Positions 51,121-59,207 of a stretch of DNA of 64,000 bases are shown here, in pieces (within the stretch, counting starts at the first letter, position 1; every line of letters begins with the position of its first letter). The position numbers were made by a program, and so were the translations under genes. Source of the DNA: UBA8687 sp964564655 (lineage in GTDB: Bacteria; Nitrospinota; Nitrospinia; Nitrospinales; VA-1); assembly GCA_964564655.1 (NCBI GenBank), contig CAZMBO010000001.1, positions 9,996-73,995 on the forward strand, written 5' to 3'. The notes under the pieces were generated by a model. That model worked only from the letters and a program-made list of their open reading frames with translations. It ran no database searches and had not been told where the DNA came from.

Positions 51121-51471
51121 TTAGGAATTTTTGGAAAATTTGAAGAGGTTGATTGCCAAAGTTAGCCAGCCTATCATAAGGCTGAGCCCCCCCAGAGGAG
51201 TTATAGGACCTAAAAACCTTGGCCCGTCAAACACTAGGCCATAAAGGCTTCCGCAAAAGAAAACGATTCCAACAACGATCCAAATGGCAGAACGTTTCAA
51301 CTTTTTTGCAGTTTCACCTTTCAGGACAAATATAAGAATACCAATGGCGATAAGCCCTAGAGCATGGTATCCCAGATAGTCGGTAGCCGTGTGAAACGTA
51401 GCGAGTTTTTTTTCTGTCAGGCGCGCTTTTAAAGAGTGAGCTCCAAAAGCACCAAGCATAACACTTAACCC
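51121..51471 (-). CDS. DUF423 membrane protein, N-terminus lost in gap
   Basis: 116 residues remain. The fragment starts GLSVMLGAFGAHSLKARLTE, which is the conserved DUF423 (YwdK/YgdD-type) N-terminal helix, followed by three more membrane helices (LGYHALGLIAIGILIFVL; AIWIVVGIVFFCGSLYGLVF; GLSLMIGWLTLAINLF). Only a few residues are missing. Function of the family is unknown. In the raw sequence it appears joined to tatD through the N run, but the two are separate genes; the frame across the N is chance. Confidence 0.82.
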   Translation of the reverse strand, partial: GLSVMLGAFGAHSLKARLTEKKLATFHTATDYLGYHALGLIAIGILIFVLKGETAKKLKRSAIWIVVGIVFFCGSLYGLVFDGPRFLGPITPLGGLSLMIGWLTLAINLFKFSKNS

Positions 51472-51571
51472 NNNNNNNNNNNNNNNNNNNNNNNNNNNNN
51501 NNNNNNNNNNNNNNNNNNNNNNNNNNNNNNNNNNNNNNNNNNNNNNNNNNNNNNNNNNNNNNNNNNNNNNN
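51472..51571. other. Scaffold gap of 100 N
   Basis: A placeholder of unknown real size. The two flanks belong to different genes (DUF423 start and the radical SAM part of tatD) and I see no overlap between them. Confidence 0.95.
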
Positions 51572-52620
51572 TCTTTTATTTTTTTTGCAACTTCTTTGAT
51601 GACATCCAGCCTGAGAGTGGGTTCGCCAAATCCACAAAAAACAACTTCATCATAATTTTTTGGATCATCGATTGATTCCCAGACTTCCTTAGCAGTAGGT
51701 TCCCGGTCCAGTTTTAGGTTGTAACCCTGAACAACGGGTTTGGTGAGTCGGGTGCAAAACACACAGTCGGCGGTGCAACGTTGTGTTAGATTGAGATAAA
51801 GTGAATTGCGAATTTTGTAAGAGACGGTTCCTGTTTTTGCTTGTTCACCAATGCCAAACAATTCGAAAAAGTTCAGAGCCATGGTGCGTTCTACGTCTTC
51901 GATTTTTAACCCGCGAATTTTTGCTAGCTTTTCTGCTGTAAAATTTACATATGCAGGTTCGTTGCGCTTGCCGCGATGCGGAACGGGTGTGAGGTAAGGG
52001 CAGTCGGTTTCTGCAAATAAACGATCAGCAGGAACATTTTTTGCGACATCACGCAGTTCATCAGCTTTCTTAAAGGTTACCGAGCCGGAAAAAGAAATAT
52101 AGAATCCCATCTCTAAGGCAGCATCGGCCAATTCCTGATCCCCTGAAAAACAATGAAAGATTCCCGAATGTGCTGTTGGATCTTTAGGATAAAACTCTGA
52201 AAGAATTGAAATGATATCTTCTTTTGCATCTCTACTGTGGACGACAACGGGTTTGTTCATGTCGCGGGCCAACTGAATCTGGTTGCGAAAATGCGTGCGC
52301 TGCAAATCCTGAGGAGAATAATTTTTAAAATAATCAAGACCAATTTCTCCGAGAGCAACGACTTTGGGATGAGCTAGTAATTGACGAAGATGGGAGTAGG
52401 TGTCATTGTCTATAGATTTTACATCGTGCGGATGAATACCTGCGGTGGCATAAATAAAATCGAATTGTTCCGCAAGCTCCATCGATCGATAGCTGCTTTC
52501 AACATCGCAACCGATATTTAACATATATTGGACCCCAGCTTCGCGGGCGCGTTCAATTACGGCTTCTCGGTCTTCCTCGTAATCGGCAACATCTATATGC
52601 GCGTGGGTGTCAATAATCAT
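51572..52620 (-). CDS. tatD: TatD nuclease fused to a radical SAM domain, C-terminus in gap
   Basis: About 349 residues are visible. Residues 1-~258 are a TatD-type metal-dependent DNase: MIIDTHAHIDVADYEEDREA, IYATAGIHPHDV, LGEIGLDYFKN, VVHSRDAKEDI, HCFSG, AETDCPYLTPVPHRGKRNEP. Then a radical SAM domain begins: NSLYLNLTQRCTADCVFCTR with CxxxCxxC, and EVVFCGFGEPTLRLDVIKEV. From memory this pair is known as the TatD-linked radical SAM family, sometimes encoded as a separate gene. The last part lies in the N gap. It is the end of the holB - ricT - metG - tatD run and starts 4 bases inside metG. Confidence 0.9.
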
Positions 52621-54539
52621 CGTACTTGTACGCCTTGTCCGGGCTCCTGATCGAATCCCGCGAGCAAGATAGTTTCATCACTACTTGCAGCTAATACCAT
52701 TCCCTGTGATTCTATTCCCATCAGTTTCGCAGGTTTTAGGTTGGCTACAATAATCACAGTGCGGCCTATCAAGTTTTCTGGTTCATAACTTTCAGCGATG
52801 CCCGCCAGAATTTGTCGCGTTTCTGTTCCTATATCCACTTTGAGTTGAATAAGCTTTTTAGATTTTTTTACTTTTTCTGCTTCGAGAATTTTTCCTGTGC
52901 GCAGATCGACCTTCATAAATTCGTCGATGGTGATTTTTCCTGAGTCATCTTTGCTGCTGTTCTTTGGAGTTTCTAGTTCCGCAAGAATTTTTGCGGCCTG
53001 CTTGTCTTCAATCCTTGGGAAGAGTTGTTTGGCTTTTTGCGTTTTTATGCCTGAAAGTAGGCTGCCCCAGTTGTCTAATGACCTCATCCCCTGTTCTCCG
53101 ATTGTTTTTTCTACTCCTAGTTGCAGCATCAAGGACTCGCAACTTTTTGGCATGAAAGGGAAAAGTAAAATACCAAGAATGCGTAAAGATTCTGCGGCGT
53201 TATACATAACCGTTTTTAATCTTTCTTTTCCTTCATCGGTTTTTGCGAGATTCCAGGGGCCGGTCTTATCGATATACTGGTTAGTGGTGTCTACCAGCTC
53301 CCATATTTTCTGCAGGATCTTATTAAAAGCCAGCTCATCATATAGCTTTCGAACTTCATCGATCACTTCCCGTGCTTTGCTCTCTAACGCACCGTCTTCA
53401 TCTCCTGGAGTTGCGGGAGTTGGGATGGTGCCATCAAAATATTTTTTCATCATGTTCACGGTGCGATTCAGGAGATTCCCCAGGTTATTTGCAAGGTCAC
53501 TGTTCAGTCTTCCGATCAAAGCTTTATGCGAGAAGTCACCATCAAGACCGAAAGGGACTTCTCTTAAAAGGAAGTAACGGATTACATCGACCCCAAATTG
53601 GTCCGCAAGTTGATTGGGCTCGACCACATTGTGCAGGGATTTAGACATCTTTTGTCCATTCACGGTCCACCATCCGTGCGCAAAAATATTTTTTGGCGGT
53701 TCCAGGCCAATGGCTTTCAACATGGTGAACCAATAAACCGCATGCGTGGTCAGAATATCTTTTCCCACCATATTGTGGTCAGCGGGCCAGTAGCCACTTG
53801 CTCGAATTTCATCAAGGGATCCGTGAATGGAGATGTAGTTGATCAACGCATCAAACCAAACATAAGTGACGTATTCCTCGTCAAAGGGGAGGGGGATTCC
53901 CCAGGGAAGCCGGGATTTTGGCCGGGAGATGCAGAGATCTTCCAGGGGTTTTTCTAGGAAGCCTAAGACTTCATTCCTTCGTGATGCTGGGAGGATGAAA
54001 TGTGGCTCACTTTTTATTTTATCAACGAGCCATTCTTGATATTTCCCCATGCGAAAAAAATAATTATGTTCCTTTATTTTTTCTACTTTTCGTCTGCACT
54101 CAGGGCAATTGCCTTCCTGTAAATCTTTTTCCGTCCAAAACCTCTCGCATGGTGTGCAATACCAGCCTTCATAACTGTCGCGATAAATTTCATCTTTATC
54201 GAAAAGGGTTTGCAGAATGTTGCATACCAAAACTTTGTGGCGCTCTTCGGTGGTACGAATGAAATCGCTGTTAGAAATGTTTAGCTTCACCCATAATTCT
54301 TTAAATCGTTGATGAAGTTTGTCTACATGCTGCTGAGGGGCCACCTTCAGGTCTTGAGCGGCCTGCTGAACTTTTTGTCCGTGCTCGTCAGTTCCTGTAA
54401 GGAAAAAAACTTCATAGCCTTCTAGGCGTTTAAAGCGAGCGGCAACATCTGCGGCAATGGTTGTATAGGCATGCCCAATATGTGGTACATCGTTTACATA
54501 ATAAATTGGGGTGGTGATGTAAAATTTTTTGTCAGCCAT
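52617..54539 (-). CDS. metG: Methionyl-tRNA synthetase
   Basis: 640 residues. Charges tRNA-Met. The class I HIGH motif is PHIGHAY, KMSKS is QKMSKSLHN, and a zinc knuckle lies at CTPCERFWTEKDLQEGNCPEC. After the anticodon-binding helices comes a C-terminal tRNA-binding OB domain (~540-640: DEFMKVDLRTGKILEAEKVK, GIESQGMVLAASSD), which usually dimerises the enzyme. In the conserved holB-ricT-metG-tatD order, 10 bases behind the ricT-like gene. Confidence 0.97.
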   Translation of the reverse strand: MADKKFYITTPIYYVNDVPHIGHAYTTIAADVAARFKRLEGYEVFFLTGTDEHGQKVQQAAQDLKVAPQQHVDKLHQRFKELWVKLNISNSDFIRTTEERHKVLVCNILQTLFDKDEIYRDSYEGWYCTPCERFWTEKDLQEGNCPECRRKVEKIKEHNYFFRMGKYQEWLVDKIKSEPHFILPASRRNEVLGFLEKPLEDLCISRPKSRLPWGIPLPFDEEYVTYVWFDALINYISIHGSLDEIRASGYWPADHNMVGKDILTTHAVYWFTMLKAIGLEPPKNIFAHGWWTVNGQKMSKSLHNVVEPNQLADQFGVDVIRYFLLREVPFGLDGDFSHKALIGRLNSDLANNLGNLLNRTVNMMKKYFDGTIPTPATPGDEDGALESKAREVIDEVRKLYDELAFNKILQKIWELVDTTNQYIDKTGPWNLAKTDEGKERLKTVMYNAAESLRILGILLFPFMPKSCESLMLQLGVEKTIGEQGMRSLDNWGSLLSGIKTQKAKQLFPRIEDKQAAKILAELETPKNSSKDDSGKITIDEFMKVDLRTGKILEAEKVKKSKKLIQLKVDIGTETRQILAGIAESYEPENLIGRTVIIVANLKPAKLMGIESQGMVLAASSDETILLAGFDQEPGQGVQVR

Positions 54540-54549
54540 GTTTCAGTTA

Positions 54550-55425
54550 TCAGGAATTTGGGGTTTTGGGTTGCGGCGGATTGCTTTTTAATTCTTCTTG
54601 ATGGTACGTCATGATGCTTTCATCATTGAGGCGAACGACAACTTTTTGTTCGAGGATTTCATTTTTTAAAACTTTTCCTGGCCCATCTGGTGTATGAACA
54701 TCACTGTTAGCAATTGGTAAATTTTTAGCCATTTCTTTATAATTCTCATGCTCGTATTGAAGACAACACATCAGTCTGCCGCATACACCCGATATTTTGC
54801 TTGGGTTTAATGCCAGGCCTTGAGTTTTAGCCATTTTTATTGTCACTGGGGTAAAATTAGGCAGCCAGGATGAACAACAAAGTGTTTCGCCGCATATTCC
54901 GAGACCTCCAATTGCCTTTGCTTCATCCCTTACCCCCACTTGTTTCATTTCTATACGGTGCCGAAGGTTTGAGGCGAGGTCTCGAATGAGTTGGCGAAAA
55001 TCAACTCTTCCTTCTGCAGTAAAAAAGAAAATGGTTTTGTGCATGTGAGGCTGGTAAACAACCCGGCTCAGGTTCATAGGCAGTTTTAGCTCAACAATTT
55101 TTTTTGAGCATAATGTTTTGGCTTTTTCTTCCGTTTTTTGTCGTCGATTTTCGTTTTGAAAATCGTTTTCGTTGGCTACTCGAATGACCTTGTAATAGTT
55201 TTGGTCTTTGATTTTTGTGAAATTTATAATTTTATTAGACGCCACAAGTCCCATTTTAAGGCCTTCGCTCGTGTTAACAATAACCGACATTCCTACTCGC
55301 AGTTTCAGGTTTTTTGGGTCATAGAGTTTCGATTTAACCTGTTTATTAATACGTATACCAATTAAGAACTTTGGTTTTGTCGAAGGAAACTTCGTATTTT
55401 TGGTTGCATCAGCTATATTATTCAT
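54550..55425 (-). CDS. ricT: PSP1/RicT-like protein (YaaT family)
   Basis: 291 residues. The conserved core is PHMHKTIFFFTAEGRVDFRQ, GGLGICGETLCCSSWLPNFT and SGVCGRLMCCLQYEHENYKE. The cysteine clusters (GICGETLCC, GVCGRLMCC) match those that hold an iron-sulfur cluster in Bacillus RicT (YaaT), where the RicAFT complex promotes RNase Y cleavage. RicA and RicF are not in the window. The gene sits between holB and metG as in Bacillus, 5 bases behind holB. Confidence 0.88.
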   Translation of the reverse strand: MNNIADATKNTKFPSTKPKFLIGIRINKQVKSKLYDPKNLKLRVGMSVIVNTSEGLKMGLVASNKIINFTKIKDQNYYKVIRVANENDFQNENRRQKTEEKAKTLCSKKIVELKLPMNLSRVVYQPHMHKTIFFFTAEGRVDFRQLIRDLASNLRHRIEMKQVGVRDEAKAIGGLGICGETLCCSSWLPNFTPVTIKMAKTQGLALNPSKISGVCGRLMCCLQYEHENYKEMAKNLPIANSDVHTPDGPGKVLKNEILEQKVVVRLNDESIMTYHQEELKSNPPQPKTPNS

Positions 55426-55430
55426 GATGT

Positions 55431-56444
55431 TTAGGCGGCTTCACAAAAATCTATAAGCATATTTTCGAAAAATAGCTGTGCGTTCGCATTTCCCGATAAA
55501 GCTATTTTAGTGGTGTGTATTGCATTGAATATTTTAAGCCAAGAATTTACAGTTTTTCTTGTAGCTAAGAGTTTTAACCTTTTGGCAATATCGCGATTGT
55601 AAACTTCCGATTCAGAACATCCCGACTGGAAGAATGCAAGGTCACGCACCAACTCCATGAGCTCATTTAAAATTATTTCCCATTGATCGGATTGACTGGC
55701 CCAAGACTTGGCTTGTGAGAATACTACATCCATACGGTCAAAAGATATTGTTTCCAGTAGATTCACAATTTCCTTACGAATGTTTACGATGTTTTCTATA
55801 TCTTCTGCCAGAGCTTTTTTGACGCTACCACGGGATCGAAGGGTGCGAAAGGCTAGAGTATCATTTTCAATCATTTGTTCGGTCATTATCTCTTTCAGAA
55901 TCTTTTTAATGTTTTCGTGCGTGAGGGGTTGGAATTGGATCGTTTGGCATCTTGATATTAAAGTGGGCAATAATTTGAATGGATTCGATGAGATTAGAAT
56001 CAATATTGTTGCTGATGGAGGTTCTTCCAGAGTTTTTAAAAAAGAGTTTGCAGCTTGTAAATTCATGAGATCAGCATTATCAATAATCGCTACCTTTACT
56101 TTCCCCTCGTACGGGTGGAAAGCAAGCTTTCTTTGTAGTTCGCGAATGGCTTCAATTTTGATAACTGCTTCGCGAGCAGTTGGAGTATTTTTTATGGGTT
56201 CTACAAAAAAGAAATCGGGATGGATTTTGTTTTCAATTTTTCGGCAAGAGGTGCACTCATCGCAAGCGTCCCCTTTTACAGGTGAGGCGCAGTTAAGAGA
56301 CTTTGCTAATTCTATGGCGATTTGTTTCTTGCCAATACTTTCCTGCCCATGAAACAAGTAGGCGTGTGCAACGTTGCTGCTTTGGAGTGCGTTTTTTAAT
56401 ATTTTTTTGGGTTGTTCTTGACCCAAAACTCGATCGAATGCCAT
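55431..56444 (-). CDS. holB: DNA polymerase III delta' subunit
   Basis: 337 residues. Part of the clamp loader. AAA+ fold with FHGQESIGKKQIAIELA (a Walker A with a SIGKK variant, suggesting poor ATP binding as in other delta' subunits), a zinc finger CDECTSCRK, LEEPPSATILILISSNP and LPTLISRCQTIQF (the SRC motif). It heads the holB-ricT-metG-tatD run. Its Shine-Dalgarno AAGGAG lies within a 16-bp palindrome 13 bases before the ATG (see leader entry). Confidence 0.94.
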   Translation of the reverse strand: MAFDRVLGQEQPKKILKNALQSSNVAHAYLFHGQESIGKKQIAIELAKSLNCASPVKGDACDECTSCRKIENKIHPDFFFVEPIKNTPTAREAVIKIEAIRELQRKLAFHPYEGKVKVAIIDNADLMNLQAANSFLKTLEEPPSATILILISSNPFKLLPTLISRCQTIQFQPLTHENIKKILKEIMTEQMIENDTLAFRTLRSRGSVKKALAEDIENIVNIRKEIVNLLETISFDRMDVVFSQAKSWASQSDQWEIILNELMELVRDLAFFQSGCSESEVYNRDIAKRLKLLATRKTVNSWLKIFNAIHTTKIALSGNANAQLFFENMLIDFCEAA

Positions 56445-56521
56445 TATTTAGTAGTATCTCCTTAAGGAGATTATTGAAAATTTCAATTATTGAGGAGATC
56501 TAGAAGTTTGAAACTCCTCAA
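56445..56521 (-). promoter_or_regulatory. Structured leader of holB
   Basis: Packed with inverted repeats: ATCTCCTTAAGGAGAT (56456-56471, perfect 16-bp palindrome holding the Shine-Dalgarno), ATTGAAAATTTCAAT (56473-56487), and TTGAGGAG/CTCCTCAA (56490-56497 with 56514-56521). On the holB transcript the CTCCTC arm could pair either with the upstream GAGGAG or with the Shine-Dalgarno, so two exclusive folds are possible. Confidence 0.4.
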
Positions 56522-56713
56522 GTTCAATCAGGGAAGAAAAAGGAGAAGCCTGCAACCCATTAAATGAATTATACTTATTGCAACCCATCTATATCTTAAT
56601 ACAGGGTAACTTGTAAAACAAGCCAGAGGTTCTTTGATTTTGATCTGGCGATCTAGTTAAAACAGGGGTCACATGATTTCGAATTAAATCATAAATAAGT
56701 TCATTACAAAAAT

Positions 56714-56743
56714 TGAAAATTCTCTTGGAATAAGGTTATAATT
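56714..56743 (+). promoter_or_regulatory. Candidate promoter of the ferredoxin gene
   Basis: TTGAAA (56714-56719) and TATAAT (56738-56743), spacer 18 bases. The -10 box is a perfect consensus. Transcription would start near 56750, about 50 bases before the ATG. Confidence 0.55.
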
Positions 56744-56754
56744 GGCGCCAATTT
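56741..56754. promoter_or_regulatory. 14-bp palindrome overlapping the -10 box
   Basis: AATTGGCGCCAATT, perfect, overlapping the -10 and the expected start point. A protein bound here would block transcription, so an operator is a fair reading. Confidence 0.4.
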
Positions 56755-56801
56755 TTAGAATTGGCAGAGTCCATCAATATTTAAAATTTGGGAAGCACTC
56801 C

Positions 56802-57128
56802 ATGGCAACCAAAGAAAAAGCCAAAAGGGACGTTAAGCGAAAAAGAAAACCAAAAATACTTGCCGTCATCAATGATGCTTGCACAGGTTGTGGCGGCGCG
56901 CCTATTTGTGTCACTGAATGTCCTGTTGACCTGTGTATGTTTGAGGTGAAAAACCCAGATGCTCCCATATTCAATCGAGTAGATGTTGATCCTCTATTAT
57001 GCATTGGATGTAAAAAATGCATCAGTAAAGGCCCGATGGACACTTATTTGGAAGGCTGCCCTTGGGATGCAATTGATATGGTGCCGCTTGACCAATATGA
57101 AGCAAAATTTGGTTCCCTACCTTATTAA
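56802..57128 (+). CDS. Di-cluster 4Fe-4S ferredoxin
   Basis: 108 residues from ATG at 56802 (GGGAAG upstream); the longer frame from 56742 adds residues with no support and overlaps the promoter. Basic N-terminus (KEKAKRDVKRKRKPK), then CTGCGGAPICVTECPVD and CIGCKKCISKGPM...GCPWD. The spacing in both motifs is longer than in Clostridium-type ferredoxins (CxxCxxxxxCxxxC), so one or both clusters may be unusual in potential. It stands ahead of the ATP synthase operon but with its own promoter. Such ferredoxins could serve reductive TCA reactions; that link is inference. Confidence 0.88.
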   Translation: MATKEKAKRDVKRKRKPKILAVINDACTGCGGAPICVTECPVDLCMFEVKNPDAPIFNRVDVDPLLCIGCKKCISKGPMDTYLEGCPWDAIDMVPLDQYEAKFGSLPY

Positions 57129-57236
57129 TCTAAAACATAACAATTAAGAAATATTACTTGTAATTTAAAGCGCTGATCCTTAAGTGTATAGAAGGTTCCT
57201 TGTGCTGGAATTATGGGGTTGTATCAGGGCATCCCC

Positions 57237-57264
57237 CCTTGAATTTAGTGGTTTAAATTCAAGG
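57237..57264 (+). terminator. Strong hairpin between ferredoxin and ATP synthase genes
   Basis: Perfect 11-bp stem (CCTTGAATTTA 57237-57247 with 57254-57264) and a 6-base loop. A TTTTTT run follows only 16 bases later, so it is a fair terminator for the ferredoxin transcript, but the distance leaves other roles open. Confidence 0.5.
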
Positions 57265-57284
57265 AATGATAGAAAATAAATTTT

Positions 57285-57314
57285 TTGGACAACATTGAAA
57301 CTTTGAGGTATTAT
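57285..57314 (+). promoter_or_regulatory. Candidate promoter of the ATP synthase operon
   Basis: TTGGAC (57285-57290) and TATTAT (57309-57314), spacer 18. Two mismatches in -35 and one in -10. The first gene starts 44 bases further on. Confidence 0.4.
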
Positions 57315-57357
57315 GGGCGCGGTTTTCTGGGTACTCCCCCCCTTAACTAACAAATAA

Positions 57358-57597
57358 ATGAGTAAAAACAGCGGCTTTCGTCAAGGCGTGCAGCTTGCGT
57401 TCAGGTTGGGAACTGAACTGACGGTAGCAACGATCGTCGGCGGTTTGATGGGTTATGCGTTAGATAATTTTTTCGGAACCAAACCTTGGGGGCTAGTGGT
57501 TGGTGTGGTTTTTGGTGTGGCAGCAGGCTGTTTGGGAGTATACCGGGTTGCTACAAAAATGAATATCGAAGATGAAGAAAATAATAATTTAGAATAA
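57358..57597 (+). CDS. AtpI/AtpZ-like ATP synthase assembly protein
   Basis: 79 residues with two membrane helices (TVATIVGGLMGYALDNFFG; WGLVVGVVFGVAAGCLGVY). The pattern GYALDNFFGTKPWGLVVGVVFG is that of the short AtpZ/AtpI-family proteins at the head of atp operons, which help assemble the c-ring or carry Mg2+. No Shine-Dalgarno is visible before the ATG. Ten bases before atpB. Confidence 0.88.
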   Translation: MSKNSGFRQGVQLAFRLGTELTVATIVGGLMGYALDNFFGTKPWGLVVGVVFGVAAGCLGVYRVATKMNIEDEENNNLE

Positions 57598-57607
57598 TTA
57601 TCAAATT

Positions 57608-58336
57608 ATGGAAAACCCCTTACACCATTTTGAAGTTCATAATATTATTCCAATCCATATTGGTGGATTAGATCTTTCTATAAGTAATGCCGTTGTTGCG
57701 ATGTGGGTGGGCTTGGCTTTGATTGGAAGTATGTTTATGGTTCCTGCCAAACGCGGATTGTCCCTTGTTCCCGGCAGATTGCAAAATGTCTTAGAAATTG
57801 CGATGGAGTTTATCCGGAGCATGGTATATGAGTTTATCGGAGAAAAAGAGGGGAAAAAGTATATTCCTTTTATTGCAAGTCTGTTTTTATTTATTTTAGC
57901 CTGCAATTTAATCGGCATGGTCCCTGGGTCCTATACGATTACCTGTCAGATAGTAGTAACCGGAGTTTTTGCTATCGGAATTTTTATAATGACGTTAGTA
58001 ATCGGTTTTTCAAAGCACGGCTTGCACTTTCTTGGAATCCTTATCCCACCTGGGATCCCAAAAATACTTATTCCTCTTATGATTCCAATTGAAATTATCA
58101 GCATGGTGGCGCGTCCGGTTTCACTTTCGGTGCGTTTGTTTGCCAATATGACAGCGGGTCATACCATTCTTGCTGTCTTGTTTGGTTTAGCTATGTCATC
58201 TCTAATGATAGGTTGGCTACCGTTTGGATTCACCGTAGCTATCAATGGGCTTGAAATAGCAATTGCTTTCATTCAGGCATATATTTTTACAATTCTAACT
58301 TGTGTTTATATTGGAGATGTAATCCATCTTCACTAA
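57608..58336 (+). CDS. atpB: ATP synthase subunit a
   Basis: 242 residues, about six membrane helices. Fo stator channel subunit. The essential arginine is in SLSVRLFANMTAGH, with the second conserved helix INGLEIAIAFIQAYIFTIL. N-terminal PLHHFEVHNIIPIHIGGLDLS is typical. Complete. Confidence 0.96.
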   Translation: MENPLHHFEVHNIIPIHIGGLDLSISNAVVAMWVGLALIGSMFMVPAKRGLSLVPGRLQNVLEIAMEFIRSMVYEFIGEKEGKKYIPFIASLFLFILACNLIGMVPGSYTITCQIVVTGVFAIGIFIMTLVIGFSKHGLHFLGILIPPGIPKILIPLMIPIEIISMVARPVSLSVRLFANMTAGHTILAVLFGLAMSSLMIGWLPFGFTVAINGLEIAIAFIQAYIFTILTCVYIGDVIHLH

Positions 58337-58366
58337 CTAGCGAATATTTTTTAAGGAGATAAAAGA

Positions 58367-58594
58367 ATGGAATTAGGAGCAGCGGCATTAATTGGGATGG
58401 GTTTATGTGCGGCGGGTTTTGCGGGAGCTGCGATAGGCATTGGTTATATATTTGCACAGACGATTGAAACTGTAGGACGTCAGCCTAACGCTGAATCAAG
58501 AGTAGCAAAATATTGTTGGATTGGTTTTGCCCTAGTTGAAGCTATTGCACTTTACGGACTAGTTGTTGCATTTATTATAATGGGCAACATATAA
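58367..58594 (+). CDS. atpE: ATP synthase subunit c
   Basis: 75 residues, two helices joined by the polar loop GRQPNAESR. The ion-binding carboxylate is the Glu in FALVEAIALYGLVVAF. The residue after it is Ala, not Ser/Thr, which argues for protons rather than sodium. AAGGAG lies before the ATG. Confidence 0.96.
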   Translation: MELGAAALIGMGLCAAGFAGAAIGIGYIFAQTIETVGRQPNAESRVAKYCWIGFALVEAIALYGLVVAFIIMGNI

Positions 58595-58660
58595 GGTAAG
58601 TCCTTTGCGCGCTTGAATTAGAAAGAAACTTTGTTAATAACCTAAATATTAAAAACTACG

Positions 58661-59182
58661 ATGCCACAATTCGAACAAATCGAAGTATTTCAGTCACTAA
58701 TTTTTTGGTCTGTAATATCTTTTGCGATTCTTTTTTTCATTTTGAAAAAATTTGCTTTTCCTCCAATTCTTTCAGCCCTTGATGAGCGAGAGAAGAAAAT
58801 CCGTGGAGATATTGAAGAGTCGGAAAAACTGAAACAGGATGTTGAAGAAATTAAAACAGACTTAGAAGAAAAATTAAAAGCTGCTCATGGTAAAGCCGAA
58901 ACGATAGTCCAACTGGCGCAGGATGAAGCTAAAAAGCTTCAAGAAAAGACAGTCCAAGAAACCGAGGCCAAAGTTAAACAAGTACAACGTGAAGCAGAAC
59001 AAGAGATAGAAAGCTCTCGAAATAAACTTTTACAGGAGGTTCGTGGTTATGCGGCGGCCTTGACGATAGCTTCTACAGAAAAATTTCTCAAAAAAGCTTT
59101 GGACGACACTGACAAAAAACGTTTGGTGGATGAATCAATTGAACAAGTTATTCAGGAACTTGAAAAAAGACAGCGTAATTAA
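58661..59182 (+). CDS. atpF: ATP synthase subunit b
   Basis: 173 residues. One N-terminal membrane helix (LIFWSVISFAILFFILKKF), then a long charged helix (LDEREKKIRGDIEESEKLKQ onward) that forms the peripheral stalk with subunit delta. Only one b gene is present, so the stalk is probably a homodimer. Confidence 0.95.
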   Translation: MPQFEQIEVFQSLIFWSVISFAILFFILKKFAFPPILSALDEREKKIRGDIEESEKLKQDVEEIKTDLEEKLKAAHGKAETIVQLAQDEAKKLQEKTVQETEAKVKQVQREAEQEIESSRNKLLQEVRGYAAALTIASTEKFLKKALDDTDKKRLVDESIEQVIQELEKRQRN

Positions 59183-59207
59183 TATTTATTTTTGAGAAAA
59201 AATTGAC

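Larger units (their letters stand above)
56522..56801 (+). other. Intergenic region between holB and the ferredoxin gene
   Basis: 280 bases between divergent genes. Contains the promoter and palindrome described separately; the rest is AT-rich without a recognised gene or RNA. Confidence 0.5.

Noticed and set aside
51121..52620. A single 499-residue TatD/radical SAM/membrane protein
   Set aside because: Continuity depends on 100 N; the two sides belong to different families.
52897..53577. Plus-strand frame of 226 codons opposite metG
   Set aside because: Lies wholly inside a certain metG; serine-rich shadow translation with no family features.
55708..56352. Plus-strand frame of 214 codons opposite holB
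   Set aside because: Antisense shadow of holB; no ribosome binding site or recognisable domain.
58367..58594. Sodium-dependent ATP synthase
   Set aside because: The residue after the ion-binding Glu in subunit c is Ala, not Ser or Thr, so the sodium signature is not met.
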